Shown here: positions 47,601-59,185 of the stretch, piece by piece
Numbering within the stretch: position 1 is the stretch's first letter
How the letters are laid out: each line of letters opens with the position of its first letter
DNA from: Aphrophora alni
Lineage: Eukaryota > Arthropoda > Insecta > Hemiptera > Aphrophoridae
NCBI GenBank assembly: GCA_963513935.1
Contig: OY740769.1
Span: 106,867,762-106,931,761 of the forward strand
Direction: 5' to 3'
DNA: 64,000 nt
Notes under the pieces: generated by a model
Seen by the model: the letters and a program-made list of their open reading frames with translations, nothing else
What the model was told of the DNA's origin: nothing
The model's database searches: none
Translations under genes and position numbers: made by a program

Positions 47601-49079
47601 TTTTGTAACAATTTGTAGCATTGATATTATTTTGCAACGTTACCAATTTTTATACATTAAAAAATTTAAAGTTATATTGTTTAAATATATTATAAAACTT
47701 GTATAGTTTATTTATAAAACTAGACATCTACGCAAAACATTTAAATATTAGCACAAGATGTCAAGTCCTACGTTTGTTCAGATTAAAAGTTAATAGAAAT
47801 AATGAAGCTCTTCAAAGTGCTCTTTAGATGTGCTAAATTTGAGACATGATGTTCAAACGAAGTAGTGTTTATTTGGTTGGTAAGCGTTTCCAAGCATAGG
47901 AAGTCAAGCTTTTCATCTAGAAAAAAGCAATTACTGTTAGATAGGGTTTATAAAGCTATAGCTGTCAGAAATAAAAGGGGAAAGAGAATGTCTGTAGTCC
48001 ATTCACGTAGGGGAAGGGGGATAGCATCTGTTAGAAATTGCATCATTAAAGACTAGTAAGGTGGTCTTATTTTGTGGCAGCTATGCTATGTTTTGTTAGC
48101 TAATTTAAAAATATACTAAATCATATTTTTAATAATTATTGAGACATCTGATGGTAAAATTCTTTTAATAAATTTAGGGAAAGAAAAACGTATTCGAGTT
48201 ATTAAGTTAATCTCATGAAATACTTAAACAAATATAAGTTTTATATTTACTTTTTATCTCCAATGAACTATAAAGCCTGCCAGAAGAGCAGTAATCGACA
48301 TTATCATCATGAATAGATTCTATATTAATAGTTATACAATAAACTTTACCTAGAAGTGTAAGTCTCTACATGTCAGCCTAAAGTTGAGGTTAGTCGACAT
48401 CACCAAAATTGTTAGTAACCTTCATGACAATGCTTGGTCTGTAACTCTAAATGATCCTAATTAAAAATGGGCAGTAGATGGATTTATTTACAAACAGGAT
48501 CATTTATATCACTGGATTATACACAAAGCTATATATAATATAACCTTTCCTTAATCTAGTGGTACTAACTAATAAGTCTACAGCATTAACAAAAATAAAA
48601 CAGAATATACATTAATACATATTCAAACCTTTCAAACAAAAATTTAGGTTAGTGGCAGGTAAAGGCATCTGCTAACATCTTGCTACTGGGCAAATAATTA
48701 ATTACAATTTCATTATTTTCCACACTTTCTGTGGTAAATCTTATATCAAAGTGCTTTGTGCAAAGTGCTATTGTGGAATACAAAATTATAGACTAATTTC
48801 TTGGCACTTCTATCATTATACAATGTGATACAACTTTTGTAATGCAATATTTCATCAAACAAACTTCTTGCTATGAATAGTTCTTTGTATTGAGCAGTTG
48901 ATTATTAATTTATTACCATTGAATTGTTGTCTCATTACAATTTCTAACAAATTATTTTTGTTCAGTTTATTCTACAATGAATTATTAAAGCTTTATATTT
49001 GCTTATCTTATTCAGTTCAGTTTAATAAAAAATAAATAGATAAATATTTTAAGCCTGATAAAATTTCTAATAATTATAA
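39811..49079. other. Large AT-rich intergenic or upstream intron region
   Basis: No coding exon was recognised in over 9 kb. It may be intronic to Sulf1, because the exon preceding 50,873 is missing. It includes a poly-T tract at 44,601-44,630, a GAAACG-motif copy near 44,035-44,090, a GC-richer stretch at 46,320-46,545 with no recognised protein, and an unassigned basic open frame at 47,865-48,056. Confidence 0.45.
44601..44630. repeat. Poly-T tract
   Basis: About 30 consecutive T. Confidence 0.9.
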
Positions 49080-49500
49080 CTCTACTAATGCTGAAAAAGA
49101 ATGGGAATACAGGACAAAAACATTTGATAATATTTTATTATTTTAGAGAAAGGTTAAATTGACTGATGACGAAAAGTTAAAACTTCTTATAAATTGCATA
49201 AATCTATTAGTTTATGAGCGTATTTCTACATTAGCCAAAGACTACATTAGATAAATAATACAAAAAAAAAAAAAAAAAAAAAAACTAAGAATGAAATATT
49301 TTCAAGATACTAGCTTACCAACAGAAAATAAAAACCTAGTGCCAATCAATACATTCAAGTCCTGAATATTTTTAATAAGACTTGTATTTTTAAGACTGTC
49401 ATTTTAGAAGAACGTAGAAACTTTTTAATTTATGATTCTTCTATAAGTGATCTAATTTCTTCAATTATAAGATAGCGTCTCTTAAAAAAACAAACTCCAT
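49080..49500 (+). pseudogene. Degraded gypsy-type gag fragment
   Basis: Broken plus-strand frames read NAEKEWEYRTKTFDNIL, then KLTDDEKLKLLINCINLLVY, ERISTLAKDYI and, after a poly-A run (49,261-49,283), VILEERRNFL with SISDLISSI. The order is that of gypsy Gag (W---F-NYL, L-LLI---G---YE, LA-P, ---ER--F). Stops and the A-run mark it as long dead. Confidence 0.5.
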
Positions 49501-49839
49501 CTCTTGAAAAGCCATGACAAAGTTCTATCCTTAGAATCTGTTCAAAGCCACAGAGGCCTGATTTTACACAAAAATTTTCGCTTCATCTTAACATATCTAA
49601 TGAATACAAAAATCTGACTTTTCAAGTACATCACTATCAAATTACAATTTCCCTCTACTATAACATAAAAAATAATTATATAACTCCAATTTTAATGACA
49701 TGTTCCTTAGAGGAATGAAAATTTGAAGAATTTGGATCTGAAGATGGTAGTTTGATCTGCCAAAACCAGTGAGATATTCATAGAGACAAAATAAACAAAG
49801 GTAATTTACCTATTTATATTATTAGGGCTATTTGTTTGC

Positions 49840-50420
49840 TTTAATAACTAGGCTGAATTATCTTCATCAGGAGAATCTCTTTCTTTTAATCTCAACTCCA
49901 TCATGTAGAGCCTTTTCATATGTAGTTTTACCGTACCTTAGGCATGGAGTTCCGTGTATTCAAATTCAAAGTATTGTGTAGGAAGTGTATTGAGAATCCT
50001 ATTCAGAAAAAGTGACTTTGGTAGTTTTACTTTCCCTTCTTTTCATGTTTCATCTTGAAGCTTGATCCATACTTTTTGTAAGTGACAAATGTTTTTAACT
50101 ACATCATCATTAGGATCCATAGTTTTACACCAAAACTTCTTTAAACAGTCTATCCTGTATTTGTTCTGTTTGTTGTTAAAAAATACTGAGCAATTCCTCC
50201 CACATTGCCTTATTGGATGTGGACATTTTTATAAATTGTCATACAGAAGTCATATTATTGACTATTAGTTGCTATGCTCCAAGTTTCAACCTATCTAAGA
50301 TTTCAACCTGTGACTTAAATCCTTATATTGACTTAAATCCTTTGAAGTAGCTTCACAAGTCAATGGCTTAGGATAAACTAGGTTACTTTTAACAGCATCC
50401 ATATAACCACTAATCTTCAA
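49840..50420 (-). pseudogene. Degraded Ty1/copia gag fragment
   Basis: The minus strand reads MSTSNKAMWEELLSIF, then KKFWCKTMDPNDDVVKNICH, KVKLPKSLFLNRILNTLPTQ, YFEFEYTEL and KRLYMMELRLKERD, in two frames with several stops. These blocks match the UBN2-type Gag region of copia elements (A--MW--L-S-Y, D-----I--L, ILN-LP--Y--F, L---L---E-R). No LTR or pol is visible nearby. Confidence 0.6.
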
Positions 50421-50872
50421 CATTATTGTTACTTAAAATTTCCAATTAGGCCCATTTGTCTGACCTTCCAGTTTGTCGTTAAAAAGCGGATAATTGAAAT
50501 ACTTATTTAAACATATTAACACGAATTAAGTAATTGCACTTGGTTCAATACAAAATACTTCCCATACCATTCATTGGCCCATAATCGGTTTTAAAACCTT
50601 AGTGAAGGAATAAACACAGTTAAGACTTGATTGAAAATGAGTATCTTTATTGAACGGAATATCCGCATACTTATGTTTTTCTATATTGGAACACAGTAGA
50701 CAAATCGTGGTCTTAGATCGTTGCTGGTTGAGATATAGACATAGAAAACCTACAAACTATACATATTATATCACTAGATTATATGCAAAACTATGTATAT
50801 AACGACAAATACAATAGTTACATTCTCTGCCTGAAACTTAATAATGTTAATGTTTGTTATTGTTGGTTTCAG

Positions 50873-51023
50873 TACCCCATCATACGACTATGCTCCTAAT
50901 CCTGACAAACAATGGATTCTTCAAGTAACAGGAAGAATGCAACCCATCCATCGCCAGTTCACAGATCTACTTATGACAAAGAGATTACAGACATTACAAA
51001 GTGTTGATGATGCTGTGGAAAAG
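50873..51023 (+). CDS. Sulf1: Sulf1 exon (extracellular heparan-sulfate 6-O-endosulfatase), internal
   Basis: The exon starts after TTGGTTTCAG and ends before GTAGTT. It begins with one base completing a split codon and ends on a whole codon. It encodes [20 protein letters not shown], then [20 protein letters not shown] and [10 protein letters not shown], a segment highly conserved in animal Sulf proteins within the N-terminal sulfatase domain. Sulf enzymes are secreted, surface-associated, and remove 6-O-sulfate from heparan sulfate, tuning Wnt, Hh, FGF and BMP signalling. The exon holds no active-site formylglycine motif; that (C-x-P-S-R type) lies in earlier exons I could not find in this window. 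The upstream exon must be more than a few hundred bases away. Confidence 0.9.
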
Positions 51024-52367
51024 GTAGTTTTATATTGTTTCAGATGGAAGTTAATATTTTTTTATTGCAATTTAAACAGGAACAAATTTCTGTCATTAAA
51101 TGTTATTAATTTCCATTATTTATAATTAAATTTTCACAAAAAAAACATATTTCCCTTAAATATCTCTGTATTTAAAAATGTTATCAAATTTTGTTAAAAC
51201 TTGAGCTTCTTTTCTTTTGATTCTGTTTCATTTAAAGTGAAAAAGAAAAATGTTTTATACAACAACAACGAAATTGTGAAAACTAACCAATAACCCCAGA
51301 TAAAAACAACTTCCAATTTTCCTTTTTCCTCTGCAATGGTACAAATATTGTGTTTGGAAAAATTGTGGCCATTAGATTGATAAATCAGTAAAATCAATTA
51401 AAAAAGGGATTATTTTTTCTTGCTCAACCTTGTCCAAGTTTAAAAACTTAATGTTTGTACAAATTTTGGTGAACACCATACAAAAATTTTGAATGCCAAC
51501 ATAGTTAGTTTTTTATACATACAAGATGAATAAAAATATGGGAATTATTTGATAAGCTTTCAATGAATATACAGTAGAAAAGGAAAACAAGAAATAGAAT
51601 ATGTGTATTGTTAAATGAAGTATATTTTCGTATATAACTCATATTCCCCCAGTGAAAATCTAATCTCCTAGAGGAATGCATCATCATTTTCAATTCTAAA
51701 TATCTCTCTCCACTTATGGGTTAGATGGGGTTGTATACAATAACATACTTTCATTTAAAATTGCACTTAATTTTTAAAATTACTGTATTTGAAATGTGCT
51801 GCCTTTTAAGAATAGTGTCACTTAAAAGTTGATTTTCTTCCTTAGAGTCAAAACAATCCAGCTTCCAATTAAAACGGTTGACAGAACACATCACCTAAAA
51901 ACCTATAAGTGCAATTATACATTTTTATATAAGCAACTTTATTATGTAAAATTGTTCGATAAGAAGCATATTTTTGTGTCTTATACTGAAAATTCTACAT
52001 GATCAACAATTTTTCAGAGCCAACCTAACCGATGTTTTGTTTCAAATAGTGAAAAAAAAAAATTATAAAATCTTCTTTATTTAAAATTAAATTACTTTAA
52101 ATTATTATACAAAAGTATTAAAAAACATAAATTTTCATTAAACAATTTCTACAAACTATTTACATTAACTTATGCATTATATTAATCAATAAATAATACC
52201 TATATATTATCTGATAACATAAAGAATGTGATATAATATTTAGTAGTATATAGTATATCGATATATAGTGTATTGTGAGTGTATGACAATTAAAAATTAA
52301 ATAAATGAAATGATATCAAAATATTTAGTTAGTTAATTCTTAAATTCTTATTGTTTTGTTTTCACAG
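51024..52367 (+). other. Sulf1 intron (1,344 bp)
   Basis: Donor GTAGTT and acceptor TTTTCACAG join two exons in phase 0. The interior is AT-rich. A segment near 51,850-51,905 is weakly repeated in the next intron near 53,120-53,190 (TTGACAGAA-ACATCACCT). Confidence 0.8.
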
Positions 52368-52543
52368 ATTTATCAAGAGTTGAAAGCTTTAGGAGAGTTA
52401 GATAACACCTACATTATATACACATCGGATCATGGTTACCATTTAGGCCAGTTTGGGCTGGTCAAAGGAAAGTCATTTCCATTTGAGTTTGATGTACGAG
52501 TGCCTTTTTTGGTTCGTGGTCCAGGAATTGAACCTGGGACTAT
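52368..52543 (+). CDS. Sulf1: Sulf1 exon, sulfatase active-site region
   Basis: Follows directly in frame from the exon at 50,873-51,023. It encodes [40 protein letters not shown] and [18 protein letters not shown], then two bases of a split codon before the strong donor GTAAGT. TSDHG supplies the metal-binding Asp of the sulfatase fold, and the Lys in GLVKGKS is the conserved sulfate-contacting Lys; both are intact. The residual AT fits the Ile expected next in Sulf proteins. Exon continuity, frame and motifs make the assignment secure; downstream exons (hydrophilic basic domain, C-terminal domain) lie beyond the window. Confidence 0.95.
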
Positions 52544-54282
52544 GTAAGTTTTCTTAGTTTTAGAATTTTAAATAATTCTACTTAAAAGTATAAATAATTG
52601 AGTGAAGTACATTAAATGTGAACAGGTTGTTTTACTGTTTTTATCTTCAGGTCTAATGTGATCAGTTCATAATTCAATAATATTTTAGAGGTCAAAAAGA
52701 AGGACATTTTGGATTTATATTTATGACTCCAGTTAAAAATAATAGAAATAAATAGTGTTTCTAAAAGCTATATTGTTAAAAAATCTTCTATTTTATAATT
52801 CCTCTTTGTCGTACCTCACCTCACACATTTATTATCTATCATACTAATAAGCGCCAGACTAAATCAAGTCAATTTAAAGTTTGTCAATAATTTTTAAAAA
52901 ATTGGAAGTTGAAAACCTGTACATGGAAAATTTACTTAGAAGAAGAGTTTTTACAGTAATGCCTTTGTAATATTAGTTCAAAACTGAAAATTGTAGAAAC
53001 ATTTTGTATATGTTTAATAAATCAAAATTGATTAATAACCTTTTTGTTCAACATAACTCAATAGTCGAATTTGATCAATAAACGTAAATATGCTGTTGTT
53101 TAGATGGCTCTCAAAAGTTGTTAATCCCTAGATCCAAAACAAATAATGTCCAGTCAAACCAATTGACAGAATACATCACCTTAAAATTAGTGTAGTTATC
53201 CATTTTCATCTTTTATTGTTAATAGATAATGAAGTCATCCCAAACTTCTAAAAGAGTTAAAATGGTATAAATGAAAAATATATTACATTTGTGTACCTAG
53301 TCGATTCCATTTGCGTATAACCTTGAGTTCCGCCATTTTAAATATCAATTCTAACTTAATTTACACTAGAACTAATCACAAAATAATTTTCAGAATCCCA
53401 AAATATGTAGGATTTTAAGTTTCATGAAAATCGGTACATAATCAAACAAGACAGGAGTGCAATTCAAGAATTTTTGTTATGGATATATATTTACATTAAA
53501 AATTGAAAAAATTAGAAATTTAATGCTAAATATTATCGCAAAGTTACTAATAAATTTATATTTGATCCTATGATCTTTAACTTACAAGCTAAACAGGTTA
53601 CAGGTGTACCAAATACTTTTACTGGTAAACTAGTGAAATTGAGCAAATAAAATGTATGTTTAAAAAATGTAATAGTACATAATTGTTGTAGTAGAAACGA
53701 ATACAAAACATTTTACTAGTTTTAAATTGGGACTAGAAATTGATATATAATGGAAATGGAGTTTTATGAAACTGGGTAAAAAGAAAATGTAAAATTTGTG
53801 AACCCAAAGAGTTAAAATTTTAAAATCAGGCTTCTTAGTGTACAACTTGGGTTATATGTCAAAGAAGAAAATATCAAACATTTTACAAAAATTGCTTCTA
53901 CAGTCCAGACTGTGGAGAGACCAAGAGATTTTACAAAATAACTCTTTTACCAAAAACAACTTCTTGAATCTCAATTTGAATTAAAAAGTGAAAAATAGTC
54001 TGTAATGTTATTAATAGTTAATAAACAATTATTTTGATTTTGAGTATATACAAACATAGACCAAAACAAAATAGTGGAGTGCATATTTTAATTAGTGAAA
54101 TATTAATTAACTAAGGAATGTAAAAACTTTGCCCCACATTTATAAAACTAATATTAAAACATAGCTCCAGGATTTTTTAGTTCATTATATAATGGCTCCA
54201 CAGAATCTAAGTGCTGGGAGGTGTAGGTCATGTTACCTCACTGGTTATATTTGTTGCAATTTATTTGATCAAATTCCTGTAG
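52544..54282 (+). other. Sulf1 intron, part before the LTR element
   Basis: AT-rich intron sequence with no further exon recognised. The intron continues through the LTR element and past the window end, so it is at least 11.4 kb. Confidence 0.7.
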
Positions 54283-55968
54283 TATAACGTCACAAATTCC
54301 ATCATAAAAAGTTAGCCTAAAATAAACGACACCAAAACAAAGCAAAGTTCAATGACCCACAAAACCAACCAAGAAACCGACACTAAAATATCAGCTGATA
54401 GGCCTAAACAATTTACGAAAGTAATACACAAGGAAAAACATCATCAATAACTAAATTAACTATGTCAAAACCAATTCACACCCCAAGAATTCACCCAAAT
54501 CCATATAGAAATGGATATTATCAAATATAATTCTCAAATATAGAATAAAGCCTAGACAGAGCCTTGTAACATGAAAACCTATAACCTCACATCTAAACAA
54601 ACACATTGAAACCAATTCCATAATACTATCACAAACATTACACCATAAATTAATATAAGCACTACACATATATATATATAGCCTCAGTAAACAACTATTT
54701 TTTATTTTAATCATCAGAAGATAGCATATACAATATATGAAGGTAAAACGCATTCCCTATGAACGCCATGTTTTTGTTAGTACAACTACATCAAAGAAAC
54801 GACTATCACAATCGAAATTAATAAAATCAAATAAAAATAAATAATAAGTCACAATATCTGTTAGAATAGTAAAACAATCCTTAAAGTAAATTTAAGAACA
54901 TAAATAGTAACCGTAAGACCCAAATGTTATATAATTAGAATTAGAACTAGGACTACTTGAGTCATAGATATAAGTACGTCATTCTGTTGGAACGGGAAAT
55001 TATACAATTAACAATAAAATCAGTAAACTCATTTAAGAATCGGCAATGTAAATATGAATAAATATTATCACGAGACCAAAGGCAAAAAAGACATAAAGTA
55101 ATACCAAAATTATAATTTATTCAAGTCAAGAACATCAAATTGTACAAAACGAGAGAATGTTATTTGAGTAACCAAGGGAACGGAAGAACAGTGCATGCTG
55201 GGAACCGCGGCAACAATTAAATTCCAAAACCGAAGACAAAAATTCATTCCAATCCAAAACTTCAGAGCCCAAAGATGAAAATTTCTATTCGTAATTTTAA
55301 AAGTGATGCCGTCAAGTTTTAGTATGTTAAAACAGTATAAACAGTGGTAAATTCAGTGCTAAATCACACAGAGAGTGGTATCCTCTGTAAATTTAAACAT
55401 AATAAAGTCCAGAAACTCTTAATATTGAAGATAAACTTTAACAAATTTTACAATTCATAAGCCTATTTCAAAAAAGAACACCGATCCTAAATCTCAATTT
55501 TTCTTAACTGTAACTTCACAAAATGCGTTAAAAACAGTTTGTTCATGTCTGGTCGAGTGCCTGCCCCGAGAAAATAATAAATATTAATTACTAATATTTA
55601 TAAAAGAACTTTGTAATTCTATGATAAAGATATATGTAATGAACCCAAACCTAGAGCTAGCCTGGAATAATTTAACTTTGTAATTAAAGACAATTTAACC
55701 TTGTTGTGTTATTAAAAGAACTCAAAAGCAAATATTATTAATGTTTAACAAGAAATAATTTACTAAAAGAAAATATTTATAATTTAAATGAATAAACAAA
55801 TGAATTTATATAACTGAAATTATCTGCATTATTGTCAACTTATTTAGTAGTAGTTGAAGACTAGTTGTAGATATTTCAAATAAATTTTTAATAAAGTAAC
55901 TTCACTATTTTGGATTTTATAATAAAGATAAAATATTTTATAACATATAAGAAAAGTATTATGTTATA
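54283..55968 (+). repeat. 5' LTR (1,686 bp)
   Basis: Starts TATAACGTCAC and ends ATGTTATA, again the TATAAC/GTTATA inverted hexamer. It is AT-rich with several AATAAA words. A 97-codon minus-strand open frame in both LTRs (54,460-54,753 and 62,537-62,830) is probably chance. Confidence 0.92.
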
Positions 55969-55970
55969 AA

Positions 55971-55990
55971 TGGCGCCGCAACGATTAGGG
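55971..55990 (+). other. Primer-binding site
   Basis: Two bases after the LTR, TGGCGCCGCAACGATTAGGG; the TGG complements a tRNA CCA end. The tRNA is not assigned. Confidence 0.75.
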
Positions 55991-56242
55991 CATGAACAAA
56001 CTGAGAATTCAACAGAATGACTTAGGTTAAGTAAATATATTATAGGCCTATAAGTAAATTGAAATTAAATTTAAGACAACAATTTAGAAATAAGGATTCA
56101 TTCAACTTTAATTATAAGATTGAACAAATTTAATAGCCTAGAATAAGATATGTATTAGAATTAAGATTAGCCTAATTTCAATTTAGTAATTTATCTATTT
56201 AAACTCAAAAACATATACCAAAATCAAAAATAATAATTTAAA

Positions 56243-58078
56243 ATGGACGCTAACCAAGAAGAAAGTAGCAAATATAACCTTAGGCCTAAAATTAATCCCA
56301 CCGGAAAAGCCAAGGAAGGGAAATTGAAAACCTTTAGAGAGACTATTGATGCCAATGACACTGAACTAAATGTTAGGCCTAGCCAAATAGAGGTTATGGA
56401 GCAGAGTAGTGCTAGTAGTGTCCAAGATACAGAACCAAATGTCCCTACGTTATTAGAACAAATGACGCTGTTAATTAACAATCTACAGATTAACATCGAC
56501 CATAAATTTAAACAAAATCAAAATGAATTAGAGAAGCAATTAGAGAACCAATTAGAAAATAAATTTAAACAAAATCAAAATGAATTAGAGAAGCAATTAG
56601 AGAACCAATTAGAAAATAAATTTAAACAAAATCAGGAAAAACTAGAATTAAAAATGATTCAAAATGAATCCAATTTGAAGGAAAATTTTGAAATAGTCCA
56701 GAAAGAAATTACTAATTTAAAGGAATGTTTGGCAATACAAATAGCTATAGTAGAAACTCAATTTACAGATAAATTAATTGAAATGGAACAAGCTGTAACA
56801 GAGAACAACCAAAGAATAGACAACCTAGAAAGTAGATTAGATTCCACAATCAATAGTCAGAGTTTAAATGAGTCCCTAGACCTACAGAAGGCCACAATTG
56901 AGAAGCAATTGTTACAAAATAAAAATAATGTGATCCATGAGGTAAAAGCTATGATTGCTGAACTACCGAAATCAAATATCGAAAATGCCATACCATCCCA
57001 TATAAACGTAACTTGTGGAGGTAATAGTCAAGAAATCAACAATTTAACTAATCCGACACTTCCTAAATTTAACGGAAGACAGAATAATCCAAATGATTAT
57101 CTGGATAGATTAACAAGATACTACGAGAGGTTAACTTGTCGACAAATCAACCAGATCGGATACAACAGAGACTGTCTATTCGACATAATCGACAACAGTT
57201 TAGAGGGTAGTGCTGCTCGGTGGTGGCAATTAATAAAAGGCGATACTACAAATTTCCAGCAATTCTGCGAAGAATTCCTATCCAAGTTTTGGAATAGGGA
57301 TGTTCAAAAAGGAATTAGGCAAAAACTTGAACTTGAACAATATCGTTTAGGAGGAAAACTCACTCGAAGTGAATACTTCATTGACAGGGTGTTAACAATG
57401 AAGTCGATGACTCCCCAACCACCGGAGGAAGACATCATCGCAACCCTAGTAGAACATTTTGACCAACGCATACAGGATGCGCAAAGAGTACAAAATATAA
57501 GTACAATAAAGGAATTTGCTGACCTTCTCCAAAGAGAAGATACGGAAGAGGCAAACTCGGAAATTAGGAGACGTAATAATACAAGCCCGAGAGGAACACA
57601 AAATCCCACCAACAACAGACCATTTAGACATTACCAAACAAATACTAACTACAACCAACCACAAAAACCACCCTTTAGGAATTATCAATCCCAAAATGAG
57701 TTCAGAAAGAACAGAGAACACCCTTATAAAAGTCAAAATAGCTACAGACCCAATCAGAGGCCCACCAACGGTTATGGCCAACATTATACAAACAATTATA
57801 ATCAAAACCGAAACTATAACCAGAAAACCAACTACGATAGACAACCAGAACCCATAAGGACTGAGTTCAAATACAGACAACCACAACAAGACCAAGAACG
57901 ATATTATCAACAAAAAGGCCCATACCAAGAGCGAAGAGAGGTTAGGTATCCTACAAACGAGCAAAGAATGGTATGTCAAGCTATAGCAATGAATACTAAA
58001 CCACCGACACTAGAGAAACCAATACAAGTGCCTCAGGAGGAATGTAACCAAGAGTTAAACTCCAACGCACTGGCCTAG
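56243..58078 (+). CDS. gag: Gag polyprotein of the gypsy-type element
   Basis: Intact 611-codon frame starting at the first ATG after a 250-bp leader. Residues 65-245 form a Gln/Asn/Glu-rich coiled coil containing a perfect 19-residue tandem duplication (about residues 88-125; 56,504-56,560 and 56,561-56,617). Residues 272-435 are the retrotransposon Gag core: LPKFNGRQNNPNDYLDRL, the RWW pair at 326-328, FCEEFLSKFW and IRQKLELEQY. Residues 445-590 are Asn/Tyr/Arg/Gln-rich and basic, probably binding RNA in place of the absent CCHC zinc knuckle. The product forms the particle shell. Its domain layout matches the gag-only element at 5,936-7,477. Confidence 0.9.
   Translation: MDANQEESSKYNLRPKINPTGKAKEGKLKTFRETIDANDTELNVRPSQIEVMEQSSASSVQDTEPNVPTLLEQMTLLINNLQINIDHKFKQNQNELEKQLENQLENKFKQNQNELEKQLENQLENKFKQNQEKLELKMIQNESNLKENFEIVQKEITNLKECLAIQIAIVETQFTDKLIEMEQAVTENNQRIDNLESRLDSTINSQSLNESLDLQKATIEKQLLQNKNNVIHEVKAMIAELPKSNIENAIPSHINVTCGGNSQEINNLTNPTLPKFNGRQNNPNDYLDRLTRYYERLTCRQINQIGYNRDCLFDIIDNSLEGSAARWWQLIKGDTTNFQQFCEEFLSKFWNRDVQKGIRQKLELEQYRLGGKLTRSEYFIDRVLTMKSMTPQPPEEDIIATLVEHFDQRIQDAQRVQNISTIKEFADLLQREDTEEANSEIRRRNNTSPRGTQNPTNNRPFRHYQTNTNYNQPQKPPFRNYQSQNEFRKNREHPYKSQNSYRPNQRPTNGYGQHYTNNYNQNRNYNQKTNYDRQPEPIRTEFKYRQPQQDQERYYQQKGPYQERREVRYPTNEQRMVCQAIAMNTKPPTLEKPIQVPQEECNQELNSNALA
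56504..56617 (+). repeat. In-frame 57-bp tandem duplication in gag
   Basis: Two identical 57-bp units plus the first 17 bases of a third encode KFKQNQNELEKQLENQLEN repeats. The duplication lengthens the coiled coil by 19 residues per unit. Confidence 0.95.
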
Positions 58079-59185
58079 ACCAAACTTCGAATAACAACCA
58101 AGGCTGTACAGGCAAAAGCGAGAGATATCTGCGAGAAAAACCTGAACACTCTAAGTCAGTGCCAACAAATTTTACAAAAATCGGAACAGAGCCACAAAAA
58201 GAAACCAAATCATACTATAATGATTACAACATCTCAAACCTTTATTACGATAGAGAATTTCTATTAAATGAAGACAATGACAATAGTCCAGATCAAACCA
58301 ACTGTAAGTGTCCAGAAATAACTATAAATTTAAATGGTATATCCACAAATACGTTAGTAGATACGGGAAGCAGTATATCCTGTATTTCTGATAACTGGTT
58401 CCAGGTAAACAAGAACAATTTAGGTCATTTTGAACAGTTGCCAGTGAGTAACACATTCATCACCACTGCGTTGAACAATAAATCGAAACGAATTTCACAC
58501 ATTGTGCTATTAAAAGCCCAAATAAAACATATCGAGTTTGATATCCAATGTATAATTGTCCCCAACCTTATTAAAGATTGCATAATGGGAATAGACGCAA
58601 TACGTATGCTAAAAATGGAAATAAATTTCAAGATTAATACAATTACTATAATGAGTAAGGATAATAGAATATTAATAATGAAGTTCGATAGCGAAAGTAA
58701 TGAGTCAGCAGGATGCAAAATAATAAAATACGACGACAATGAATATAGAATAAATAACAATAATCAAACTCAAAATCATAATAATAACAACAACAGTGAA
58801 ATAAACGATTTAATTAAAGACAACGATAAACTCAACAAAATAGAAAAGGACCTAATAATCAACCTAATTAAACAAAACAATATAGTATTTTCAGACAAAC
58901 CTGGACGTTGCAACATGTACCAACACCATATCAGGGTAGACAATCCAGAACATTATAGAGCCCAAAGTTATCCAATACCCATAAATTTACAGGATGAAGT
59001 AGAGATAAAATTAAATGACATGCTCGAGGACAATATAATTGAGGAATCAAACAGCCCATTTGTAAACCCTATTATAATTGTCAAGAAGAAGACTGGCGAT
59101 CTCCGTATATGTCTAGACATGAGACGTATAAACGCACTAATTACCCCCGACTATGAATGTAACAGAAGCATTAATGAGCAGGCTA
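58048..59185 (+). CDS. pol: Pol, part 1: aspartic protease and start of reverse transcriptase
   Basis: Open in the -1 frame relative to gag. The longest frame with a permitted start runs 58,159-59,193, but its first codon is GTG, so translation by frameshifting from gag is likely. The protease has DTGSS (58,360-58,374), followed about 70 residues later by CIMGIDAIR, the second flap/ILG-D motif. The RT then begins with YPIPINLQDEVEIKLNDMLE, the FVNPIIIVKKKTGDLRICLD block and MRRIN. The frame is lost near 59,170-59,185, just before the RT LDL catalytic motif. An Asn-rich linker (about residues 200-215) separates protease from RT. The break disables this copy. Confidence 0.85.
58054..58060 (+). 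promoter_or_regulatory. Probable -1 ribosomal frameshift site GTTAAAC
   Basis: In the gag frame the heptamer reads G TTA AAC, eight codons' reach before the gag stop at 58,076. Pol is open in the -1 frame from 58,048 with no ATG near its start, and overlaps gag by about 30 bases. GUUAAAC is a slippery heptamer known from an arterivirus. A weak stem (GCCT 58,073-58,076 with AGGC 58,101-58,104) may follow. The site is seen; its use is inferred. Confidence 0.6.

Noticed and set aside
47865..48056. 63-codon basic plus-strand frame
   Set aside because: Lys/Arg-rich but with no family signature and no splice sites that would join it to Sulf1.
54460..54753. 97-codon minus-strand frame repeated at 62,537-62,830
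   Set aside because: It lies in both LTRs; duplication reflects the LTR, not a gene.
57304..57979. Open frames overlapping gag in other frames
   Set aside because: Shadows of the gag reading frame caused by its skewed composition.
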